Assembly: GCA_003344405.1 (NCBI GenBank) | Contig: NOWV01000004.1 | Span: 186,001-250,000 of the forward strand | Source: Trichoplax sp. H2 | Taxonomy: Eukaryota; Placozoa; Uniplacotomia; Trichoplacea | Reading direction: 5' to 3' | Length of the DNA: 64,000 nt | Shown: piece after piece, positions 52,301 through 63,940 of the stretch | How the letters are laid out: each line of letters begins with the position of its first letter | Position numbering within the stretch: position 1 is the first letter of the stretch | Position numbers and translations under genes: made by a program | The notes under the pieces: generated by a model | What the model was told of the DNA's origin: nothing | Databases searched by the model: none | Seen by the model: only the letters and a program-made list of their open reading frames with translations

Positions 52301-55300
52301 GCTATTTTCTCTGTGATGTTGCTTATCGCAACTTTCATTACCAGATCCACGATCATCATCGGCATGTAGTTTGTTATGTTCATCTAATTTCATTATCAAT
52401 GTGAAGAATGAAGAAAAGTATCATCGCTAGGAGGAATTGGCAGAAGGATATCTGTACGGATTTGCATAGAACTAAAATAGTAGGAATCACTTCGAATTCA
52501 TAGAAATGTTATTTTGCGTTTGATTACTCATTCCAGGTAGCATAATTCGAATACTACGCCCGAATATTATAACGCGAAGGAGAAACTTTTATAAAATAAC
52601 CGCGTCAAATTAAATGCTAAGAATCTAATCGACAGTTCTTAAACTAGGAATATTCAATGATCCTAAGGTTCGCCGACGAGTGAATAGGCTTAATCGTTGC
52701 ATGCATTCCAATAAATTTAATGGTATGCTAGAGATAAAAATGCATTGTATTCTAGAGATATAGTATTCATCACTGAATGTTAAACTAAGTTGTTTATAGA
52801 TATTGTAATTACAAGTAAATTATAACTCACCTTCATGTATTACTTGGGTATCTCTTTGATACTCCTAATGAAACAAAGCATATGTAGGAAATGATTACAT
52901 TAATACATTTATTTAAAAACTTAAACTCTTGTGGCAAGAAAAGTATAGGAAACGCTAATATCAACTAACATTGGAATCATATTGCTGCAAGCGATTGTTG
53001 ATGTCATCGTAGAGCTCATCCATTACACTAGGCATGGCTACTACTGTCTGCAGTGATTTATAAATTAAAATGAGTTAAAAATTAATTCTTTGTCTATGTA
53101 GTTATCATTGAATCTAACTAAACGTAATATTCACGTTAAGTGATGCTTACTAAATCATCACTGTTTTCGGTATCTCTTCTATTTGTATCCAATTCGCTTG
53201 AAGGTGAAATATCATCAGAAATAACGCTTGTACTGAGTTCGTTGTTGTCGCATGATCTTTCTTCCTTTGCTTTTAATTTTTCAGATTCTTGTGCTTGTAA
53301 TGGGCTTAACTAGTTTCGAGGGAAATACGTAAACTTATAATAACGATCGCTGTAAGCATGAGTCAATTCAAAGTATTTTCCACTGGCGATGAGCTATCTT
53401 AAACTAGCTTTATTAGATATTATTTTTACATTTTCTTGATTTCTCACATCGGTCACGTCTAAAAGTAAATCAAAAATAAAACACAGTATTCAGTTCTTCC
53501 GTTATATCACATTTCAAAGCTTATATTTTAATTCATAGAGTGGATTGAAGCTTAGCCATCCATACTAATCTATACCTTGGCTAGGGAGGCTTTCAAATTG
53601 ACTTTGACAGGAGGAAGTTGATTTTACTTCTTTTAATAGAAACTACATTAAATATAAAGCAAAATTAATGATTACTTTATTTTAAAAAGTGCGTTGATCA
53701 GTGACTAATCACTTGTTTAAAAGTGAAATAAGCAAAAAATAACCATTACCCTGTGATTACTTTGTACAACCTAAACTACAGTACACAAATCGAAGAGTTT
53801 CTTGTTTGCCGATAAAATAGAACGTACTAGTTGTAATATGTTACGGCCAAGGTACGAAATCGGTCATCGTAACATTTAAACCTCCATTTTTAGGATAAGT
53901 ACAGTGCTACCAAAATCATAATTACGGTGTGTACAGTATAAACCCTCTCTACTCGAGGATATGGTATCAAGCAGTACGATACCATTCATGAGTTATAAAT
54001 AACGAAATTTGGTTTTACAGTACGCGTAATTCGAAGTTTCAATACACGTCTATTTGAACGTTTTGATCATTTGCATTTTTTTCGTTCATTTAAGGTAGGT
54101 AGCCATAATATCTAACATTGCTCTTCCTGTGAAGTCTAGGCTATTAGCAATTTATTGTTTTACCATGTAACATTTTCACTTCAAAGTAGGTCCGGGATTA
54201 ACGCCCAAATCGTCATTTTATGATAATGATAATCATCACATCATATTGGAATAAATACGATATGCTCCATGACAGAAATAGTAAGTTCATGATAACTTAG
54301 ACGTTACAAGTGAAAGAATACTAAATATTCCAGCTCAATATTTTAAATAAACCAAAAAATTGCAAATTATCAAAATAATATTCCGATACAGGTACAGTAC
54401 TGTATATACTAAAATTATGAAATAAAGGGAGAAATTGTCGTTAGCAAGACAGGGAAAGCGCCATGGACTCATTCAGTATACAGCATCGAATAGTTTGCTG
54501 TCGTATTCTCGATTAGGCAGGCTAAGCTCTTGTCAAACGCGTGATTTTACCGGTACGCCATAGCAGACTTGGTAGTGTTAGACTGGAGTGTTCCAAGTCA
54601 CTCAAGTACAGTCACAGTACGTCATGCCAAAAATGAAGCCATCCTATATGTGTGTGCTGATGTCCAAATGATTGCAAGGCGTACCACTGGCCAAGAAAGC
54701 ATGATCCATTTTTGAGAAAATTATTAAATTGTAAAGTAAATCTAAATTAATCCTTAGATGCACTATGTTCAATCAGTAGAACTTTCCTATCACGCGGACG
54801 AGTGGTAAAAGTATTATCGTGCTTTTCTGACATCATATTGATTCTAATTCTAGACATTTTCTTGACGTATCTTTTTCAGTTAATAAATTTCCCAAAAAGG
54901 CGAGTCGTTATGTCATGTAGGTCGGTAGGTAGTGTAACAAACAGCAACTGCGATGGAATTTACTATACTTTACTACCATACAGGACTTATTTTTAGCGTT
55001 GGCTGTGCTGACAAGAATTACTTTCGTCTCACGCGATTGCACATGACACTGAATATTAATACCACGATTACAGCTACCAAACAAGAAATATAATCAATTT
55101 ATCGTAGCAGAAAAACGTCGTAAAACCTGTCATTATTCAGCTCAGTCAAGTTAGTTATTCTATTCACTTTATTCTCACTAGTATCTACGTCTTGCAGCAT
55201 AGTGTAGTTGTGTGGTTGATAAACTTGTCATCTTGATTGCGCTTCTATTGCATATTGTACCACAGGCGCGTATAGTAAACAGTAGAAGAAGAATTTCAAT

Positions 55301-55462
55301 TATTTCAATATACGAGAGTACACATCGTACCTGTTTTAATCTATCAGCTAGGACTTTCTTTGCTCCGCTGGTTGTTAACCCTCTCCTTTTTAATTCCGCT
55401 CGTAAATCAATAACTTTCAACGTAGCTATCTCTCGACCATCAGGTAGTAGCAGTGTTTCCAT
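49303..55462 (-). CDS. SAFB: Scaffold attachment factor B-like protein (SAFB/SLTM family): SAP + RRM + Arg-rich tail
   Basis: Nuclear protein binding matrix-attachment DNA (SAP) and RNA (RRM). Exon 1, 55462-55331, encodes MET...LKVIDLRAELKRRGLTTSG, a SAP domain. One exon (phase 0 to 1) in 53.6-55.3 kb was not found. Then: 53629-53576, 53458-53430, 53309-53151 (acidic), 53047-52970, 52864-52831, 52383-52140, 51548-51505, 51426-51317, 51231-51082, 50958-50865, 50775-50682, 50582-50245, 50176-50036, 49973-49773 and 49667-49303. The RRM spans the pair at 51426-51082: CSLWIGGLQHKVRAADLKDKL (RNP2) and KYYGHVQMARHKEAAECI (RNP1 region). The last five exons give an Arg/Asp/His/Ser-rich tail. Summed phases leave room for exactly one exon of length 3n+1. 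About 760 residues plus the missing exon. Confidence 0.9.
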
Positions 55463-55546
55463 CTTCCACTATTACTACCCGTCGCTCTGCTGACGTTTCT
55501 ATTCTAATCGTGTAGGTAGTCCACAACCACAACTCGACCTTACGAT

Positions 55547-56280
55547 ACTGTACAGTGTACAGTGTCTTTGGCGTCTCTACAGTACAGTACTGTACATATT
55601 GTGTACTGTACTGTACAGTACGTATATTGAAGTTGGAAGGTCCGGGACTGGTCCGGACTGTGGAGGCCGAAGTGTGTGGAACATCTTTTGACAGTACAGT
55701 ACAGTACTGTGCTGTTATTGTACAGTACATTACACTGAGTGCACAGTACAGTACAGTACTGTACTGTGTACTGGATATTGAAGTTGGAAGGTCCGGGACT
55801 GGTCCGGACTGTGGAGGCCGAAGTGCGTGGAACAGTGCTGTACCGTACAGTATATTACACTGAGTGCACAGTACTGTATACTGTACACTGTACAGTACAG
55901 TATATTAAAATTGGAAGGTCCGGTCTGGTCCGGATTATGGAGGCCGAAATGCGTGGAATATCTTTTACAGTACTGTACTGTACAGTACATTACACTGAGT
56001 GCACAGTACTGTACACTGTACAGTACTGTACAGTTACAGTACAATACTGTAATTTTACGATTTTGAACTCAGTACTGTACAGTACTGTACAGTACAGTGC
56101 ACACGTGTTCCGACAGTAAAGTACTGTAGATTTGTCCGTACTGTACAGTACAGTACTGTCTAGTGTACAGTACAGTACAATGCAGCCAGGCGCGTGCAAA
56201 GCCTGAAATTTGAGGAACCAATCTCGTCATTAAATCCGGTCAGATTGATATACAGTACTGTACAGTACAGTGTACAGAAG
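55547..56280. repeat. GTAC palindromic arrays with a triplicated unit, SAFB/small-membrane-protein divergent promoter
   Basis: Dense CTGTACAG runs interleaved with three copies of a unit starting ttggaaggtccggnctggtccgga...ggaggccgaa at ~55633, ~55784 and ~55910, and three copies of acattacactgagtgcacagtac at ~55727, ~55855 and ~55988. Copies 1 and 2 are near identical over about 60 bp; copy 3 is more diverged. It covers most of the 890 bp between the two start codons. Confidence 0.87.
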
Positions 56281-56352
56281 GGTAGATCGATCCCCTTTCG
56301 ATTGAATTCACTTTACAAGTCATTCTGAATTTCTTGATCGTGACGTCTAAAT

Positions 56353-57026
56353 ATGGTGGAACTAAAAGATTCCAAGTCAATCGCTAGTGTAGCGTTCGAA
56401 AACTGGATATTCATAGTTCCAGCAATCCTAGTACTAGCGATTATCGGTAGGTGGTGGATAGTTAACGATAGGAATTACGCGTATTGTATGTACAATAGAT
56501 TAAAAAGTAAAAGTAATTGAATAAACTAAACTCTATTGGGTGTGTATGGTCGATAGACATTTTTCTTCAATTCATCACAACACTGGTATACTGTACTGTA
56601 TGTAGTGGACAACGAACTAGTTTAATCTTACTCTTGCCTAGGACTGTATTCAACAATAAATATGCAATACTCAATCACGAAAGCATCCTTCAATTAAGTT
56701 TGAAATCAGAGCACTGTTGCCAAACAGTTTTTACGCTTTCTCAATTGATGCTACCTAAAATGGTTGAAATGAAACGACTACGGTTGCTTGAAGTAGCTGT
56801 ATCTGTATACATACATATTTCAAGATACTGTTTCGATGGTTGCCATACCATTCCTGCTATACGATATTACAGTATTTATCCCACTTATGACAAACTAACG
56901 GTTTTGCATTTCTCTTCTTCAGCGATTGTTGTATACAGATTAATTACTACGCTAAGCAATAAGAAAAAAATAAAAGAAGAAAAACGACAGCGAAAAATGG
57001 ATAAACGAGAGAAGAAGAAAAAGTAA
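56353..57026 (+). CDS. 61-residue single-pass membrane protein with basic tail (SMIM15-like topology)
   Basis: Two exons, 56353-56450 (donor GGTAG|GTGGTG) and 56939-57026 (acceptor tatacag), in phase 2. The protein begins MVELKDSKSIASVAFENW, has a hydrophobic helix at residues ~19-32 (IFIVPAILVLAIIG), then RLITTLSNKKKIKEEKRQRK and ends in a Lys run. The layout, a short N-terminus, one helix and a long Lys/Arg/Glu helix at the C-terminus, resembles small ER/mitochondrial tail proteins such as SMIM15, but similarity is not strong enough to name it. Divergent from SAFB. AATAAA at 57200-57205 is a candidate poly(A) signal. Confidence 0.6.
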
Positions 57027-58535
57027 TAGTTGATTTTCCTATTGAGCTCAACTTGCACAATCATTGGATGCGAATATAATACCACCAGATGCTCGAAAAA
57101 TGTTGGCAACTCAAAATTAAAATGACTTATTGAATTGATTAGGTAGCTATTTTAGTCAACTGTACGACTCGCTGTACTACAATATAACAATGTAGCAGGA
57201 ATAAAATGCAGTTCATATTCAAACTAAGATCAACATTGATCCTCAAACTGCAATGGATCACAGCGGCGCAAAGACCATAACACAACTGCTGTATTTGATA
57301 CAATCATTTAGTCGTCAGGTTTAATAAGTATTTGTAAATTGTTAATTGTGTTGTGTAGTATCTTTCATGTATTTTGTTAAATTCTACAATCTGCGCGTAT
57401 TCTGTAGCACGAACGGTGCAAATATAGTATTTTTGTGACTGTGTACTGTACAGTAAAATATTTACTTTGGTTGGAACTTGATAAAAGAATTTACGTTTTT
57501 ATATAGGTGTTTACAGTAAGCACTGTCTAATATACAGTAGTATACGTAGGCGTATACTTTAGGAAGGACTGACTCTATGATAGTGATATTACTGATATAC
57601 ACTTGTACAATAATTTACAAAAACACCAATAAATACTTTGGATCGTATGAACAAATTGAGCTGTTATTAGTAAAGTACTATCTGAGCAGTTAGTGAATAT
57701 TGCCGGCATTTTTTTGGACATCAGTCTTCTACATACAGGTAAAAAAGGAACACCATACAGTACCACTGATTGTACTGTACGTGCATAACTGATAATTGGA
57801 AAGTGCTAAGATTAGTGTAGTTTGACACAGAATAGCTATTAATCTCATCATTAATATTTTACTATCTTAAAATCACCGATCCAGTATGAATGACTGCGGC
57901 GCCGAGCCGGTATAAAATCAGGGAGGGCTACGGAAGGGGTTCGCCTACATCCACTCCTACAGTATACTTCAAATGAATGAAAAATTATAAATTAAATTAT
58001 ATTGGGGAAGCATTCCAATATACAGTACAACATGTGAAAATCATGAGATGAAAAGAGATTTCTCTGTTCACAAGTCAAGAAAGTTAGCGTACACTGTTCG
58101 CAAAATGAAGGAACATTAAATGCAAGTCTGTCGAGTCGAGTCGGACCGACCGTGGCCTTTCCCTTTTGCTACACATTCTATCATCACGAAGGAAATACGT
58201 GCACAGTATGCGCAATGAATAATTACTACATGTTCGTAAGTTATTGTTGACGAAGCTTGGATTTGTATTGGTACAGTAGTGATGACATTGTACAGTACAG
58301 CAACTTGTATATGACTAATCGGAGCACAGTACATCCGGGAAATGCCCGTTGTACATCTGATTATTTTCGATGGCACCCTGAAAAGATATAATTGTGTAAG
58401 TTGAATCAGGCCCAAACTAGATCAATTCTCTATCTAGTTGTAGCCTAATTCTACGGGTATATAATATACATATATAAATATATTTATGAACAGGAATTTC
58501 AACGGAACATAACTTTGATTTTTGAACGAAGGGGT
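57027..58535. other. Intergenic stretch with a possible TATA promoter
   Basis: No exon recognised. At 57900-57955 a short GC-rich patch (gcggcgccgagccgg) runs into a TATAAAA box at about 57912-57918, but the frame downstream of it (ATG near 57974) closes after a few codons. Scattered single GTAC palindromes occur (57443-57452, 57771-57780). Confidence 0.4.
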
Positions 58536-58856
58536 GGCATCGAAAATAATCATGACCTACAGTACTGTACACAGTACTCTACTGTACAATGTACTGTAAA
58601 TAACAGTGTACCCGTACAATGTTTCAAATTTCCGAACTGTAGTGTACTGCACAAGCGCACACGGTACCGTACTGTTGGCATCGAAAATAATCATGACGTA
58701 CTCTGCAGTACTGTACAATGTATTGTAAATAGCATTGTAAATAACAGTGTACAGTACTGTATGGTACCGCACAATGTCTCAAATTTCCGAACTGTAGTGT
58801 ACTGTACTGCACAAGCGCACACGGTACCGTACTGTTTACAGAATTACAGTACTAAA
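58536..58856. repeat. Tandem 141-bp duplication with GTAC palindromes upstream of the 517-codon ORF
   Basis: Two copies begin ggcatcgaaaataatcatgac at 58536 and 58677. Both contain caaatttccgaactgtagtg and end gcacaagcgcacacggtacc. The internal parts are ACTGTACAATGTACTGTA-type repeats. The second copy ends about 115 bp before the ATG at 58954. Confidence 0.85.
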
Positions 58857-58953
58857 ACAGCGCAGCAGTAAATTAGACCTGCTCCGAATCAAATTTATTT
58901 ACTATTGGTTACTCTAAAAGATGATGATTAAAATTAAAATTTAAAACCTTGAC

Positions 58954-60507
58954 ATGTCCAACGCAACTTATGCAAGTATCGCAAGTAAGAGAATAGCGCA
59001 AAGTCTTTCTGTAGGTTTAGAGAATACAGAAGATGAAGTTGTATTAAGTGATACAAAAAATGATTCCCAGAGCATGATTACAGGTGATGATGACACCATT
59101 TCAAATGATGAAACTACAGTGCCTAGTAATTTAGCATCAGCGAAATCTGAAGTACCTATTAAAGATCTTAAACGGCATCAGTTGCATCATGTGAATTTAA
59201 AGGATGCAAACGCTGTAACCACCAATTTTCAAATATGTGACAGTGATCATATAGAGGTGACTACAACTTCGTTATCACCTGGTAATATTAAAAACTCTGA
59301 GAAAATTGTTACGGAATTGGATACAAGCATTTCTGACAACACTGCTAAGCCTCATTCTTATATCGCTTTCTCCAACGAACAGAGTGAGGAAGATAGTGAT
59401 CAAACATCGCATGCAAGACGAATTTCCGACGAAATTGAGCCTCATTTTTCATATGATAACAACCCTACAGCCTCGACAAAGTTAAATTTAGGAACAGCTG
59501 GCAGCAGCGCAACAGGTAGGGATAACGTTCAAATCAGTACGGCGACATCGAAGCCATTTAGTAAACAGTCATCTCGCTCTCCTCGCCGTGTCTATAGTAT
59601 GCAAGAGAAAATTAATTCTCGGATGCATAATGAAATCCGCAACAGGTTGTCAAGGACTGCAACAGAAACTAATTTATTACTGGATAACAATGACGATCGT
59701 TCTAGAGAGATCAATCAAGATCGAATCAATTCCGGAACTCTCCCCGGCCTAGGCCTAGAAGTTAAAACCGCTTATCCATTAGGTAGAAATAACAGAGGAT
59801 CGAATGTTGCAAACATCGATAAGGTCAATCCTCAAATCTTTCAATCTCCAATCGAAAATAAAACATCTATAGCTTCCGATAACACTATTCATAGTAAATT
59901 TCGACAAGCATCTGCCCGCTTCAAATCATTTAAAAATAATGGACAGAAAATTTCCAATGAAAATGATAGAATATCGACCAGCCAAGACTTAGTTGATAAC
60001 TCGGATGATAATAATTATTCTTCAGAAGTTAGCATTGGCCCTAATGATGAAGTGACGGATAAACATACTCTTAAGTTACTATCCGTTCTGCAGGACGTTA
60101 AACAGCATGAGAATGACTACGAAAAGAAAAGAGATGAATTGAAGAATTCTTTTTACGAATTAAAAACAAATTATAAGAAATGTGGATTAGCAGTTGGAAT
60201 CGGTTTAACCATGGCAACAACTATTATGTCTGCTGTCGGATTTCCACCCTTAGCTTACTTCAATGAACCAATTCAAGCTACTGAAAGTGAATTGCCGTCT
60301 CAGTATTTAGATAGTAATTCTATGTCAAGTATCGATAGTGATTCCGATGCTAATATCAAAAAACGACAGGAAAATGAATGGTCTAGAACTTCAATTGAAG
60401 ATGATGAAGATAATGTAAATAATAGGTTGAAAGTTAGGCCTAAACGAGGACGCACTAATATTGGATTATTTGAAGGAATAAAGGTAACTGAAGATCATCA
60501 AATTTAA
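58954..60507 (+). CDS. Unrecognised 517-residue protein: disordered N-terminus, coiled coil, hydrophobic segment
   Basis: A single long open frame with clearly coding composition. Residues 1-365 are polar and low in hydrophobics (Ser, Asn, Asp, Thr), with a basic patch KQSSRSPRRVYSMQEKINSR near 205-225. Residues ~370-409 (LKLLSVLQDVKQHENDYEKK...) look like a coiled coil. Residues 410-436 (CGLAVGIGLTMATTIMSAVGFPP...) could be a membrane segment or hairpin. An acidic and then basic tail follows. I do not recognise a family. The last codons contain a consensus donor (ATAAAG|GTAACT after 60483, phase 0), so it could instead be the first coding exon of the RhoGEF that follows in phase at 60665 or 60959. 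Confidence 0.75.
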   Translation: MSNATYASIASKRIAQSLSVGLENTEDEVVLSDTKNDSQSMITGDDDTISNDETTVPSNLASAKSEVPIKDLKRHQLHHVNLKDANAVTTNFQICDSDHIEVTTTSLSPGNIKNSEKIVTELDTSISDNTAKPHSYIAFSNEQSEEDSDQTSHARRISDEIEPHFSYDNNPTASTKLNLGTAGSSATGRDNVQISTATSKPFSKQSSRSPRRVYSMQEKINSRMHNEIRNRLSRTATETNLLLDNNDDRSREINQDRINSGTLPGLGLEVKTAYPLGRNNRGSNVANIDKVNPQIFQSPIENKTSIASDNTIHSKFRQASARFKSFKNNGQKISNENDRISTSQDLVDNSDDNNYSSEVSIGPNDEVTDKHTLKLLSVLQDVKQHENDYEKKRDELKNSFYELKTNYKKCGLAVGIGLTMATTIMSAVGFPPLAYFNEPIQATESELPSQYLDSNSMSSIDSDSDANIKKRQENEWSRTSIEDDEDNVNNRLKVRPKRGRTNIGLFEGIKVTEDHQI

Positions 60508-60664
60508 AATGCTATAGTGTAAAAAATTGATAAAATATCATATACTTGGTCTCCGCCTTCCAGATTTGTTAGTGTTTCGCTTTCAATATATAAATCCATA
60601 AATTTCCTATAATTATCATTTTGTTGTTGAAAAAATTCAAGTGGTTCTATTGCCTTTTTATTTT

Positions 60665-63600
60665 ATGAATAAGGCAAATTTAAAGATGAGTAGCTCGGAC
60701 GAGATCAGTAACGGTCACAACACCAAGGTTAGCTGTATTTCGTTATATAAATTAATTAAAGTTAATAGTAATTTACAAGCTTAAAACTAAAACCCAGCGA
60801 CGGTTTAGTCCAACGTGATATTATATTAATTTCCTTTCATACGCATGTCACATGGATTTGGTTGATATCTTCTAACAAAGATTTACTAATGGCATTCAGT
60901 TATGAGTCTTTGAGATCAAAATTGGTCAAATTTCTTGTCAATATATATTTTTTAATAGGAAATAACTTCGGAATTTGACGAATTTCCTTTCCTATGTGAC
61001 TCGTTACCTAGTACTTTCCCTGGGTTTGCACAAGATAAAAGAACTCGGATTGTGTTGGAACTCTATGAAACTGAATATAAATATGTAGCTATATTAGAAA
61101 CATTAATCGAGGTATGTGTACGACGTAAAATGAGAAATATTATTTTTCGGTACGCTGTAAGCATTGATTTTATATATCTAGTAACAGATTCGATTCGAGA
61201 ACGATATTCGCCTACGCTGATATAGTGACTTTTTTATTGCATAACTGCTTTAAAAAAATAGTTTCTGACTAACCTATTATATTATTTACAGTCAGTAGAT
61301 CGTGAAAGATATAGAGCACTGTGGTAAACATCGATCTGTTGTAACATGAGTCAGTAACGTTTCTCTACACAATATTATGCTAACTAATAAATTTAATAGT
61401 CGATAATTATAAGTATTGATTTTACTTTTAACTGTGCTATAAATCTTAAGCATTAATGTAAAATAATTTTAATTTACGTGCATTTAAGCTTACGATGGGA
61501 TATTAAATAGTTCAAATGTTAATTATACATTGTTACACCTGATGTTGGATTAATAGTACTCGTACATCAGGAATCATAACTCGTTTATGTCACTTGATTC
61601 GATAGCACCTACGACAACAGGTAGTGAATGCCACCGCATTAAATGATATGATACATTACTTCATATATCTTGAATTCATAGGGTATTTTTACCAAAGGAG
61701 TATCTGCCATTTGTTAAATTTAGCTTTTTATAGTTTATAGTTTTCTTTGATAATTTATGCGTTTATATCGTTCGATGAAGAAAATCATTGGTCTCGTAAT
61801 ATTCTTTCGGTATTGCAAACTGCCTACTCCTGAAATGAAAGCTAGATATTGTCATGCCTTCAATAAATAAATATTATTATCTGCAACTATAAAACTGTAA
61901 TATTCTCAAACCTATATCCATATAGGTATTTAAGAAACCATTACTAGGTATTTTAGAGCCTAAAGAGATTAGTATGATTTTCGGCAATATCGAAAGGTAA
62001 GTTAGGATAGGAGTTAGTTCATACGGTGATTTATACCTAGTATATTATTTGATTTAAATTTCTTTATACCCGTACACTATATTCTGATACCACCTATATA
62101 CCTTGCGTAGTATCTTCGACTTGAATATTGAATTATTAACCGAATTACAAAAATATTTACTATGTTGGTCAGAAGATCAACGGATTGGACTATGCTTCTT
62201 GAAGAGGGTATGCACATATTCGCGGTATAAATATAATTACAAATTGTGCTGGTATTCTCTTTCTTCATTACTAATTAAATGCAGATTAGATTTAGATTTG
62301 TAAAAATACAATCACATGAACATGCTAATTGTTTGATATGGTGTAAAGCTTGTAAATGTGCTTAAACTAAACTCGTAACAATCCAACATTTGAAAAACAA
62401 ATCTTAATTTTAAGATGACTCTGAAGGAAATTGATTTATTTTAGATGCCCAGATTTATAATTTATATCGACTATTGTAATAACTACGATAATGCGGAGGC
62501 CGCATTTAAGCAAAATCTAAGAAAGAAAAAGGACTTTGAAGAACTTCTTAATGTTCGTAAGAATTAAAATTAACTAGCTGATGCATTAAAAAAAAAATGA
62601 GCATTAGCTTTGGATCTTAGTGTTGCTTTAGATTAATATCTTATAATATTTTCCCACAATAGGTATGCTATAATCACTCTCGATGTCAAAAAAGCTTACA
62701 ACTTCCTTCTTACCTTATAACACCTGTGCAACGTATTCCAAGATATTTGTTGTTATTTAAGGTTAATTAGCCGTCCACAATGTTTCACACCCTATTTTGC
62801 AAAATTACTGACGCTACTAACGAATATAAATTAGAAGTGCTGTTTAGTGTCTAAGAGTATTTTTTAATTTTTAGGATTTGATCGATAAAACTGATGAAAG
62901 TCATGTCGATTACGAAGATCTTAGTCAAGTTTTATTAGAAATGGTTAGACTTTACAGAATTAATTAATTTGCGTATGGAATTATCGCAGATTTCATGATT
63001 GGCTGTTACAAGCGTATTATCTGCAGTACAGTAAACGCTTGGATAGTAACTGGATTTTGACAATTCTATATGATAAGGTCCGTAAGATTTAAAGATATGC
63101 TCATATTTTTGGTCTTACGGTAGGAGGAACTTGCCGGGATGATCAATACTAGTTTAATGGAAGTACAAGGAAAGAAGGCTATGGCCGGAATTCAGTCATC
63201 TGTAATCGGCCTGCAGGTTAAGTACTGAAATGTAAAATACTATACAAGATATTGTTATTTGATCTTTGTTGTATGTGTAAAGAAATTTATTAATATTTTC
63301 TTATATTTCCTAAAAGGCCTTTAATATTGAAAATCGTACTTTAATTAAAGATGGAGAAGTATATTTGATATCAAATAAGAAGCCTTATAGAGTAATCCGA
63401 AATACGCGTATAGCAATAATTTTTGAAAACCGAGTTTGTCCATACCGAAATAGTTACTGACGCTGCAATGTACTCTTAACAGTGCCTGTTATTCAACGAC
63501 TTGCTTATTTTTGCCATTCATGGATCAAAGAAATTAAGTGCGGTTGAATTAGTATTCGATCTTGATGTTATATGGTTTGAAGATCTCTGTGATTTAGACC

Positions 63601-63940
63601 CTCAAACAAGTAATCACTAGAAAAATATAATTTTCTGTTGTTTGTTTAATAATACATTTACTCTATTTTACTCAATAGATGTTTAACTGCTACTTTCGTT
63701 CTAACTTACTCTGGATGTCATGTTCTATAATTGTAACTAGCTATTGAGGACGCCATCGAAATTTATAACCCAGAGCGAAGTTTTACAATGTATACTAAAA
63801 GTAAAGATGAAAAAAAGTTATGGTTACAAGCTTTGAATGAAGCTCTAATTGCCCGATTTTCTAAGCCTGCCGTATTTCAGCTTAGTGGAATGCCTCGCAT
63901 GAGGCCTGATATTAGTAAGAACTGTCGATCTTATCTATAA
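60665..63940 (+). CDS. Dbl-family RhoGEF with DH and PH domains (FGD-like), may continue past the window
   Basis: Rho-family guanine nucleotide exchange factor. Exons in phase: 60665-60727, 60959-61111, 61926-61996, 62111-62207, 62445-62552, 62663-62761, 62875-62943, 63124-63216, 63317-63391, 63483-63609 and 63741-63914 or 63940. DH conserved regions: RTRIVLELYETEYKYVAILE (CR1), FGNIESIFDLNIELL, RFIIYIDYCNNYDNAEAAF, LPSYLITPVQRIPRYLLLFK (CR3) and KTDESHVDYEDL. PH: NRTLIKDGEVYLISNKK, CLLFNDLLIFAI, and YNPERSFTMYTKSKDEKKLWLQAL with the terminal Trp. The last exon can read to a stop (63938-63940) or splice at a strong donor (ATTA|GTAAGA, 63914) into sequence outside the window, where an FGD protein would carry FYVE/PH2. 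The start at 60665 is provisional. Confidence 0.9.
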
